Part shown: positions 34,701 through 47,000 of the stretch, in pieces
Numbering within the stretch: the stretch's first letter is position 1
Layout: every line of letters begins with the position of its first letter
NCBI RefSeq assembly: GCF_918797505.1
Contig: NC_092802.1
Span: 10,187,480-10,251,479, forward strand
Source of the DNA: Bemisia tabaci
Taxonomy: Eukaryota > Arthropoda > Insecta > Hemiptera > Aleyrodidae
DNA: 64,000 bases
Direction of reading: 5' to 3'
The notes under the pieces: generated by a model
The model's input: only the letters and a program-made list of their open reading frames with translations
What the model was told of the DNA's origin: nothing
Database searches by the model: none
Position numbers and translations under genes: made by a program

Positions 34701-37700
34701 TTCTCATAACCATTATTCATGAGGGAAGGGATCTTTTTTCATGAAAGTTAATCTTGATTGACAGTGGATTTTGCTAAGTTAGATGTGTTCTAGTTTTTGT
34801 CAAAAAGAACCTGGTATCCAAAAAAATATTTCAGGAGTGGCCAGATTAATTTGTTTCCCCAATGCTGTAAATCATATTATATTCATCCATCTTCGGTAGC
34901 ATAGTGATTAGAGTATAGCTCGCTGCCAACGTTGAGGTCCTGGGTTCAACTCCCAATGGTGACGAGTTCTTCAGGACACTCAAAAGATGCTAATGTCACT
35001 TCCATAAGGACCCCGTTTGCTCCGCCCAAACGACAGTTGACAGGACCAGGTGGGGGTATATTCAGTCCGCTCGGTTCGAATTTCTTAAATAATAAGGAAT
35101 GAGCCACATCTGTAGTTGAGGAGTCATTGCATTGATCAGAGGTGTAGCTACTGCTAACCGTTCAGCGCAAAAGAAACATAGCTTAGAACGAATACAAAAT
35201 TTGACGCAGCAGGGAATCCGAGTCAAATACCGGTAACGCTATTACAGTGATTACAAAGAAATCTGCAGAGCGTTACCTTGCACCCAGAAAATCAGAGTGG
35301 CTTAGGAGTAATAGATTAAACCATTTGTTTTCCTTCAGGTTGGCAATATATTGTCCTCTAAAACTGAAACACTCCTATTAGTTTTACTTAAATTGATATG
35401 TGGGTGTCTCCAAATAATACAGAGGAGGTACCTACAAGCTAAGGTATAGTTCATTATTTTTCTCGATATTTGAGTTTAGATTATACAATAATTGTAGGTA
35501 TTTCTGCCAAACGGTACTGTGTGCATTAGGACATGAGCCCTGAGACCCTTTGCATAACAGAGCTCACGTCATAATGCATATAGTTCCGTTTGGCAGAAAT
35601 ACGTCCAAAACTGCATTAAAATTTCCATGAAGATTATGTAGGTGCTGATGTGCGAATGAGAAAAATTTGGCGAAATTCTCGTGAAAAATAGTTTGATCGG
35701 AACATGACTCAGAGTTGGACACATTTCAACAGGCGATTTCCAACCCTACTCATTATCAGCAGGACACGAACGAGATGTCCATTAATTTTACCGTATTGAC
35801 GTTCTTCACCAGGAAAAATTGTACAAATTCGGGCGATGCGAGGCCACAAAAAACAAGAATTTTCCAAATTACGGACAAGATAGTCTTGATATGAGCTTTG
35901 AAAAAATGTTGACGCTCCGCATTAAAAATTGAGTGTTGCCACTCTTTAAGTCAGAGAAAACAGGAAAATCCAACTTATTTCTAGTGAAAAAGCTGGGGAG
36001 TAGTGGAAAGCTCCGTTTCATTTTCACGGAACCACGGGTGCACTTTTGCCACATGCTTGAGTTTTAGTACTCTATTCCGAGAACATATCGCCTTGATGCC
36101 TTGTTTTACCAGATTCCAACCTTCAATCTTGGTGTTATTTCCCCAGCTATTTGTAAAAATTATATCGTTAAATAATCAGAGGCTACCGAAATACATTGAC
36201 CATAGCACTGGTAAAAAAAGTAGCTTGAATGTAGAGTCCAGACTCTTAAAAATATTGACAAAAAGAATACTCTTGATACAAATGGAAATCCGCTTAAATC
36301 AAGAGGCTTGGCTCTTCAATTCAAGGAAAAATCCGATTGAATCAAGAGTATTTTTTCTTGTCAATTTTTTAAGAGTCTGGACTCTTGATCCAAGCTACTT
36401 TTTTACCAGTGAAATTGATTGTGGTTTTCACCCAATCATTTCCGTGGCTGATCGTTGAAATTGATAGACAAAGCTATAGACAAAGAAGACAAAAGGGATA
36501 TGGAGGGATCCAACTGGTGGAAGCGAATGAATGCGATGGATAAAGCAGGTAGAAATGGAGTACCTAACGGCGACCCGCGATATAGTTAGTTCATAATTGT
36601 TCCTCTTCGTCCAAGGAAAGCACCAATTTCAACCATTAGAATCGCTCCATACTCCCTGTGCCTTCTTTGTCTATAGCTTTGTCTATAGATTTCAACAATC
36701 AGCCTGCTGATTTTTCTTGGTGCGGATCCCGAGTTTCATTAGCTCGAACAAAGATTAACTAATGGCTTGGACTTTAGGCGTTTTAAACAGTTGCTGCTGT
36801 TTAGAATCAGAACTTACATTTCTTCAATTTTAACGCATCTTATTCATGGGTGAATGACATCAGTTGGCACAATAGCTAGGTTGAAGTCATGTTAAAATCT
36901 CATGCTTTTTTCAATGAAGACCACGTCATTGGTTTCAAAAGTCAAAAACCAGATTCACTATGATCGGAGAATTGGGGGTGTTTACGAGTTCCATATGGAA
37001 GAAGATGAAATTTCTGATTAAACTTCTTTGTAGTATAAAAAAGTTTCCAACATGTTTCAGTGTAGATTTTACAATCAGTTTTACATCTTGGCATTTCTAA
37101 TGTAGCTGCTGCAGCAGTATCTTCAGCATCTCATAAGCTCTCGCACACTTTTTTTACATCTAGAATGTTAAATCAACTTCACTTTTTTTTCGGTGTGCTA
37201 GTGCAACCACCGCCGTGGTCAAATTAGCTTTCCACCGTTGTAAAAAGTACATTTGTATTAATATGTACAATGTTTAATGTGTGTAAAAGTATAATGTCGG
37301 AAATATTCTTTATCTATTTAATTTTTAAATTAGCAATCCATTTTTTCCCGTGTGCCGTGTCTGAGCGCGTCTTGAGTTATCCGCTCATGTATTTTCTCGC
37401 GAGGGGGTTGTTTTATCGGGACGTTTCCAATGACGTCCTGGCTGGATTCGTGGAGGGCGGTATTTTTTCCGGGATTGTGACGAAAATAAACGCCCAATTT
37501 TAAGACAACTTTGCGGTGGCGAAGGAAGAGGGCAACAGTTAGGAACCGCGGGCGTTTTCTATGACCGATTTGAGGATAGCTTTCATATGTCTCTTTGTAG
37601 GGTTGATGCTGTATATCTGTGTATTTGTCATGAATCTTTTCCTCCAGCTGTTCAATTGAGTTAGTCGAGTGAATCGTCAAACCTCTTCAATTCTCATCAT

Positions 37701-40700
37701 CACTACTTAGTCTAGGGGACACGAAGTCACTTTAACGTGCCGCCCTGAAACTTTCAGAGTATCTTCTGGGGTCCCTAGGACACCGTTACGTGAGCAGGGA
37801 CCGTAGGAAACACCCTGAATACGCAAAATTGTCAAATGACAAGAGTGGATATGTTTTAAGTACCAACAATGTTCTACACTAAATTGTACATAGGATTTTC
37901 AAGTTTGGATCCCTGAGCCCCTTAATTTTGAGAAACCAAATACTTTTTCCCCAAAAGTTCGGATATTTCAAATTTTATGAAAAATTTATGTGAACAGAGA
38001 ACGTAGAAAACACCCTGAAAGTTTCAGGGTGTCATGCAAAAATGACTTTGCGGCCTCTAGACTAACTCCCAGATCATGTAAGTCCCATTTAATGCTAGTT
38101 AAAATAAAGTATTAACCCAAGGAAGTACTTGTGGGTGCATCGGAGTTAATTTTCAGCAGGAAGTTGAATCAAGCCAATCGAGCCCGCAATCTTGATTGAA
38201 AGATTGATAAAATATATTGTTTTCGTATTAAGATTCCAAGAAAATAAAAGCTTTCGTATATTTTACAATTTTCTTATCCCTTAAACTAAAAGAAAGAACC
38301 CAGATTTCATGATACAACTGAATTTGAGAACAGTCTAAAACTGACTGAAAAAAAAAATCTTAAATTTGTCCCTCAGAAGTATTTTTTCTTAAATCGAGAA
38401 TTTTGCTGCCTAATTTAAAATACTTCTTTGCTTAACCTAGGCACTATTTTTTCAGCTTAAATCAAGATAAAACAAATTCTTGGCGGCAAATTCAAGAACC
38501 ATCATACTTGAGGCAAGCACCTTTTTTTCAAAGTGCACTTACAGATACAAGTCCGAATCGCTTAATTCCACCGATTCATTCATCCATGTTCAGTTACTTC
38601 GTTCCGAACAAAAATGTTTCACAAGTCAGCAGCTTTTTAATGACATTGGTTTTCTTTATACTAAATAAAGTGCAATTAATGTTTTCCCCCTTTGCTCAAG
38701 GATGCCCAGATTCGGCCAAGTGTTTGGCAATAAAGAAAGCTATGTATGCATACACAAGAAAGACTTGCATCCGATTCAAAGAGCGAAGCGGAGAGATCAA
38801 TTACGTGCGTTTTATGGAGACTCGAATTAAGTGAGTAGTCGTTCATCGTCATTTTTCTTTGTTCCTTTGACTATATGGACGTATTTCTGTCAAACGGAAC
38901 TATGTGAATCAAGACATGAGCCCTGAGACCCATAAAAATACATGTACAACAGGGCTCACGTTATAATTCACATAGTTCCGTTTGATAAAAATACGTCTAT
39001 ATTTTGAGTGCCCTAGACGTTTTCCTGTCAAAAGCAACCATGTTGGTAACATTTTGAGAGCAGAATGTCACCAACATTTATCTCTTTAACCCTCTCTGGC
39101 ATGAATTAATTTTGGATCTCACATTCTCTGGGACATTAATCTATTTTGTAGCTGGCATAAAAAAATAGAGTATACCAAGTTTTTTTTTTTTCAAAATTTT
39201 AAAGTTAAAGGAAACGAAGTTTCAAAAAAAGAAAAAACTAACAAAATTCTGCAAAATCATGGCACAGGGGAAATATTTAATTTTTAAAAGCCCCGAAAAT
39301 ACTTCGTTACGAATTCGTAACGCTATGCTATGAAGGGTTAAGACCATGCAGGTGTGAATATGTTGTCAACATGGTAGGAAAATGGTATCAACTTGGTCAT
39401 AAACCGAAGAAAAAGCTGAGTTATTAGCCGACATTACAAATATAATGTGCAGTAATTGCTACTAAAAATCTTGGTCATAAATACCACTATGAAACCGGTA
39501 TGTTACCATGTTGGTTTTCATTTTGATAACATCATGATCTTTACAAGGTTATACTACTTGTGATAGTTACTTGTTGCCGTGAACATATTACCAGGCTTCA
39601 ATCGCACCAACGTTTCGTTTGAGCAGGGTTATAAACTCAGTTTCATACTCAAAGCTGAGTCGAGGAAAGAGAGGAAAAGTGAGCGAAAAATCATGTTGAG
39701 ACTCATACCGTGCCACATCTACTTCAAACTATGCAGCTTTTAAATCGCGCAAAACGACCCGTGTTTTTATATATTTCCTTGTACAACCATAACCTCATCA
39801 ATCACGGTATTCAAAAACGAAGACTCTAGCATCAGGTGGCCATATGGGCCGCGGCCCATGGCGGCAAATTTAGGGGGCGGCAAATTTTGCAATTGTTTTA
39901 AATGTATGTCTAAAGAAATCGGATTCAGAAAAAAAATTATCAATGAAAAAAGGGGACAAAATCTCTCTTTCCTTAGAATATAGTAATTTCTAATTTTGTC
40001 GTTTTTCGGTGATACGAGAGACAGCATCTTTAATTAGTCGAGTTAAGAGAAATCAAACACGCAATTTGGCTTGGAACGGCGCAACTCAGAGAGCTATGAT
40101 GACAAAGGACTTGAGATGAAAAGGAGAAGCCCTCGGCGCAGCGCTCGGCATGTAACACATATTAGCGCCTACATAACTGCATGAATACTTCACGCATTGC
40201 GTCAAACACAGTGCGGTCATCAGCTGTTGGCGTGAAACGCATAGCGCCTACAAGACTGCAGGAATACTTCACGCATTGTGCCAAACACAGTGCGATCAGC
40301 GCGGCGCAGCGGCGGAAGTTAAAATTATTAAACCACATTTATGTTTGTTCTTTCATAAATTTTTGGTTCATTTCTTATGAATGGAGGACCTTGTCCACAC
40401 AGAGATAGGTTTACGGAACTTAACTTTTGTGCAAGTTCTGTGAACTTTTGTTAGTGGTGTTAACAGGGCTTTCGCAAAAAATGTATCCAATACGAGCCCA
40501 CTTTTACATTATTGTCTATTATGCAGCCTTCTTGAGCACACCCCATATTTCTTACCTACACATAGTTCTGTTTGATAAAAATACGTTATCCTTATTACTA
40601 TGACCTTCCGATGTATTACTGCAGTTTTCAAGTCTTTTAACAAATGAACTTTATTTAAGCGATGGTGCTTATTTGGTCATGAGAGAACCGAACTGTCACC

Positions 40701-40969
40701 ACCTGTCTTCAGTTACGTAAAATTTTTCACCGAAAACGTTTTTGCAGAAAGTTTTACGCACATTGATTCAGCGAATCATTGCAAATAACACTTCCTAAAA
40801 TCGCACACTACCTGGGTACGCCACATGCAGCAATGCTGAACGGTTCACCTATGGTGTGTTTGACAACTTCTGCTGACCTATTAATTGGACGTATTTCTGT
40901 TAAAAGGAACTATGTGCATTATGACGTGAGCCCTGTAATGCATATACTCTTATGAGTCTTCAGGTTCAT

Positions 40970-41013
<44 letters not shown>

Positions 41014-44000
41014 TTGTCATTCAACAACGTTACAATAGAATTAAAAGATTTACATCAAAAGAGATAAAAAAATAAAAACAGGTAAGAAAGGGGGGTACGA
41101 AAGATTGAATTAAATCATTAAATCATTAAATCATTGTGAGTGACTGCTGGAAACACCATCAGGCATAGCATCAGCATCAAGGGTCTTTTTTCTACTTTCC
41201 ATCACGATCTTCACATAATTACACGTGGCCGTCCAGTTGTCTTTTGAGCTTAAAGGTTCATGTCTTAATGCACATAGTTCTGTTTGGCAGAAATACGTTC
41301 AATTAAAATGAGTATATTTACATTCTCAAAAGGGTTGCATTTGCCATTCGAGGTTGCAACCAGCCGCTTTCACCAATACTGCCGTGTTAAGGAAGACGTC
41401 GTTTGAAAATTTGGAAGGTGCAAAATTTCCCCGGATAATAAAACATGTATTTTGGAGGAAAGATATTCATATTTCCTCTTTAAAGTTTCAGTTATTTTTT
41501 ATAGAAATTCGAAAATAAATTGTCGAAAACATTCAAGATTTTACCAGTAAATCCGGTTTTTATTGAAGGTTTGGCGAAGTTTAAAGGCTTATATGGCGTT
41601 TTCCCTTAGCACGATAGAATAAGCCTTCAGCTTTTTGTATATGCAAAATGGGTATCCCCTGAGCATGCATCCAGGCGGTGCCGTCAAGAGTACTGCGTGC
41701 GAAGGAATAACGCCGTATGAACCTTCAGGCGTTGCCAAATTTCCTCTGGCAAATCACTGATTTTTTAGAACATTTTAGCGGCTCTGGTGCTTGCACTATT
41801 AGCGGCTCTGGTGCTTGCACTAGAGCTGCTATTCCGGACGGTCCCAGCTGGGGAGTATCAACGGACCGTGTTACATTGGAGAGACCGCGTGTTGGTTGAT
41901 GGGAATCGGCGCCATTTTCTGCTGTTTAGGGGGGACTATGATTTTATTTTAATTGATATCTTTTTTCCTGTGAGCGAATGCTATGTTGTGTAGTGTATTT
42001 TTGGAATCATGGTGATACTGTCAATAATTCAAAACGGTCTGTGCTTTAATCTCGCACTGGAAAAAATGTACTTTACGTTTAAAATTTGAAAATTCAAATC
42101 TATAAGTTTTCGCGCTTTTTTCGAAGAATGCCGTGGTTGGAGCTTCCTATTCATACTACTCGACATCAGCTGATAGCAAACAAAGGTTACCAAGGAAACC
42201 GTAAACGCGTAACAACTACCTACCGTCGCCAGAGCCGCTTTCCGACGCGAATGCGTTGGAGCTTCCTGCTTGTTTGAACATTTTTCTGCCAATTTCTCAG
42301 ATAATTTTGTTTGTAATTTGATCTAAAGTGTCTGAAAATTTTAAGGAAACATATTCACAGCTTTCCTCCAAAACAAACATTTTATCGTAGGAAATTTGGC
42401 TACTCTCGAATGTTCATACAGCGTTTTTCCTTAGCACGGCAAAGTACCAGTGCGCCTTCAGGTTTTTGCATATGCAACCGGGACATCTCAAGAACACGAG
42501 TACTTACGTCCAAGCGTTGCCATCAAGACAACCAAGCCGCCTTCAATTTTTTGGATATGCAACTGGGACACCCCTAGAACACGAATAGTTGCGTCCGAGC
42601 GTTGCCATTAAGACAACCAAGCCGCCTTCAATTTTTCGGATATGCAACTGGGACATCTCAAGAATACGAGTACTTACGTCCAAGCGTTGCCATCAAGACA
42701 ACCAAGCCGCCTTCAATTTTTTGGATATGCAACTGGGACACCCCTAGAACACGATCAGTTGCGTCCAAGCGCTGCCATTAAGACAACCAAGTCACCTTCA
42801 ATATTTTTTGTTTGTGATAATGGATGCGATTGCGTCGGCACATTGTTTATCATTACTTATGAATAGTGTTGCTAGTCCGTCTAATAACCCGGTACCTGAA
42901 ATCTTGCCTTACATTACAAATTTGGACGTATTTCTGTCAAACGTAACTAAGCGAAAATTTGAGTTCCTTTTGAGGAATTTAGAATCCCGGATAGCGCGTT
43001 CTGTCAAATGGAACTAAGCGCCATGGAAAAGCATTGCGAGTATAGGACGGAATGAGCCCGACGCCCGGTTTCGCCGCCAATCAAAGCCCCTCTCTACCTT
43101 CCTCCCCCAGTGCAATCATAGATACAAACTTTTAAGAGCAACCCAAGACAATGATAGCAGTGGAAAAAGGAGGATGAAAAACCTGGTGGAAGGATGGCTA
43201 ATTGTGTATTTTTAGCCTTGTTTCCCGTTTTTCATCCTTGTTTTTCCACTGCCTTCCTCCCCCTATGGCGCTTGGTTCCGTTTGACAGAAATACGTCCAT
43301 TTGAAGCTCAGATTTTTGAAACATAGATCTTTTACCTCGTTTACAGAGGAGGCGATTCTCATTTAGGATGTAGAGGGGGTGAACAGCAGATACGAATAAA
43401 TTCTCATGCCTGGATCAAAAGTTTAATCATGCATGAACTGGGTCACACCGTAGGTCTCATCGATGAGCACACGCGCCCAGACAGAGACTATTATGTGGAT
43501 ATCCTTTATGACAACATTGATCCGGTAAGGATAGATAGTTAGTTAGTTATTTTATTTATAGACATTCAGCATCCTTGGCTATTAACGTCTTTACAAAGAA
43601 TTTGGAAGATGGGTGTACATACAAAAATTTAGATTTTTTAATGGAGGTGTTGCATGTGTGAGGAATTTAAATTCCTCACACATCATCAGCAGTCAAATCG
43701 CATGCGATTTACTACTGATTCTTGTGTAAAAGTTCGCGAGAAACACGATGGTGTTACTGGTTTTCTCTGAAATCAACTCCCAATCTCAAAAAAAGCTCTC
43801 AAGTTGAGGCCAAAATGGAGGGGATATCCCACGCTATCCTGAGAGTCCACGTCTACATCAAGACAAACTCTCCGTGCAAAGATAGGGAGCAAATACATTG
43901 ACAGGGCTGCCACTTTATTTGGGGACTCAAAAGTTGAAAACACGGCAACCCTGCTAATGCATTTGCTCCTGTATAAACAAAAACCAACGATACAAAAATT

Positions 44001-47000
44001 GTCTTCCCATTCAAACTAATAAAAACACATGGTATTTGTAAACTATAGGACTTTTTTTGACCAACTCCTGTTGGATTGGACCCTCTAATGGTAAAAATCC
44101 CCCAATATCACACATTCACTGCAAGCGTTTTAACTTAAGAAAATAAGAAATGAATAAATAAAATCATGGTTGGAACTTTCTGATTTTCCTATGAATGATT
44201 TCTTTGTGTGAATTTTTTTCTCTTTTTTGTAGAAATTCATATCGAGTTTTAGAAAATTCCTGCCAACGGATGTAAATCTCTTAGGGGAGCCATTTGACCA
44301 CAAATCTATTATGATGTACGCTGACTCTACCTTCTCTAAGGTAATATTACCCTTATTCTGACTGTAAATTTTTCAACCTTCTTTTTTTAATTATAATATT
44401 TTTCCTACTGTCGAAAATTTTGAAAAATGGGAAAGAAAACATGCGGAGAAAAAAAAATGTCATTATCTCCTCAGTTTCCATTTATCAGTAGATATCTATC
44501 ATTCAGATCTAGTATTACCTATCATTGTATCCTCTTAAAGGATAGAAGATACTTAAGTAATTCAAGAGCAGAGGCAAAGAAGAGCTATGGATATGAATTG
44601 CTCGTAAAATAAGTATAATGATGTGCTAAATATGACGAACCACGGTGGGTAATACTGCCGTAAGAAAAAACAACGTATAAACCTTCAGGAGTTGCCAAAT
44701 TTCCTTTGATAAAACACGAATTTCTTGCTGCATTTATGAAATTACTTACTTATGAATATTTTCCTTCCAATTTTTCAGATAATCTTGTTCGCAATTTCAC
44801 ACAAATTTCCTGACAATTTCAAGAAAAAATATTCTTATCTCCCCTCAAAAATAAACATTTTGTTGAAGGAAATTTGGCAACTCTCGAATGTTTATACGGC
44901 GTCTTTCCTTAGCACAGCAGAATAGTGATCTGAAATGTAGTAGCAATGTTATTCCCCTTTCAGAAACCGCCAAAATTAAAGACGCTTAGACTAAAATCAG
45001 GAGCGCCGTTGGAAGGGAACACAAGGCTCAGCGCTGGCGATGTCCGCAGAATCAATGACCTCTACCGGTGTGAAGGTAAGCTCCATCAAACTTTCAACCG
45101 AAACCAGAGAATTTTTTAGATCTCTCTTTCAAGTAATGGATAAGAGATCAGAAACGCGGAGCATGATTTTTTTCTATTTTTTTTTTTAAATTTTTCTATT
45201 GAGGATTTACGAACGGGGTTGAATGTAGCAGTCTCCGTTCTCCCCAACACAGACACAATTGTTCTAAAGAGCGTTATTATTATCGGGAGAAGGAGTCTAT
45301 ATTCTCCTCCCAACATCCTCGCCGCGTCCACGTGAGAGACTTACACTCCTCGCAAAAGCCAAAAAACTTCAACACGGAGAGAAAAACTTCGTGCGTGGGA
45401 CCCGAAGTTGAGGTCATATATATCTCTGAAGTATTTGGATGGCGCATCCGAAAACTCGAGGTCCAGCAGCCAAAGTTCGTGTCAAATGTCTGAAGTACTT
45501 CGGATTGTACCGGAGCACTTCAAATATGTGAGCCGAACCCTTCGGTATATAACAAAGTACTTCAGATGTTTGACCCGAACTTCGGCAACTGGACCTCAAG
45601 TTTTCGGACGCAAGATCCGAAAACTTCAGAGATCCATATGACCTCAACTTCGGGCCCCGCACGCGAAATTTTTCTCTCCGTGAAGGTAGGATAAAATTTA
45701 TGCAAATTTTGGAAATATGATCACACTCACTTTAATTTAATTAACATTCTTCGGACAATCCACGGCAAATGAATTTTTACCCATTGATAATCGGCATTAT
45801 GCGAGCAAGTTGAAATGATAGTAGCGGGGAGGTTTCCTTCGGGAACTTTTAAGGCTAAATCTCCCTTATACCTTACGCAAAATTTAGCCAATTGCGAACA
45901 TAAGTTTCAAAACTAACATTCCTCGAGAAACATGTCAAGCTATTTCCTATTCCCTATCACACTACGCAGCAAAGCGAGAAAATGTACAAGTATGGGGCTT
46001 TATTCTACTTTGCAGTTTTAGTGAGGAAAGGGAAACGGAAAAAAAGTGTCAGGGGTTATCCCCTAAAGTTGTGGTACTTCCTCGATCTTATGGGTACTAT
46101 GGACTTTTTCAGTTACAAATACCGCAGCATTTGGGTTAGTAACCTCACCAACTGGGGACCACCTCAATTCATTGGAAATGTTCAATTTTGAACTTAACGT
46201 CTACCTCTTTCTTCCGTAGGTCACATGACACTGTTACAACTTCTCGACAAGGGGCTAGGCCCCCCTCACCTCTTTAGAGCAACTGGACTGCATTTTGCAA
46301 AAATAAACCAAGAGGATTCCAATGTTGCTAGGATTATGCTACTTACATTCTTTGCAATAAGATCACTGAAAACCATACCAAAAATTAAATTCACGAGGGT
46401 ACTTAATTTTTTTTTTTAATTTATAGTTTATCGGGAGTAAAGATAAAGTTTGTTTAGATGATCAGTTCATAATTGCAAGGTAAAAAAGTAGCACAATCTT
46501 AGCGGCATTGGAATGATCTTGGTTCCTTTTTGCAAAATACAATCCAACTAACGTTCATCTGAAAATTTAATGAAATTAGAATTTATGTGCCAGGAACTAA
46601 TGCCAGACATTATGAACTGTTTTAGGTGCAGATCAGAAACCAAGCTTTCCTCATGACATCGTTTGTTCCTTCGACGATAATGATTGCGGATTCAAGGGGA
46701 CTCAGGACAGCGCATGGACGTGGATTCCAAGAAAGGGTTAGTCTGCATTTCTTCATTTGGAACGGTAGGTTGGTGGACTAACAATAGGACTTTTTTCTGC
46801 TATACGAAACTAGTCCCTTTATATACTGAAAGTCAAGACAATGTGAATCCATTTCTGATTGGTTCCCGTATTTTAGGCCTTCACAGTGTCACAAACGGGA
46901 ATTAAGATTACAGTTTCACAAATTGCAAAGATTATAAACTGGCATGGATTGGGACATTGGGGGTACGGCAAGGAACAAATGGAATAAGAGAGGAAACGGA

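Noticed and set aside
37270..37503. Signal-peptide-like ORF considered as an astacin exon
   Set aside because: Exons 2 and 3 already join in phase across this interval, no donor/acceptor pair fits, and the sequence matches no astacin segment.
42448..42805. Regular repeats considered as a CRISPR array
   Set aside because: Units are contiguous at about 86 bp with no unique spacers, in eukaryotic intronic DNA; this is a minisatellite.
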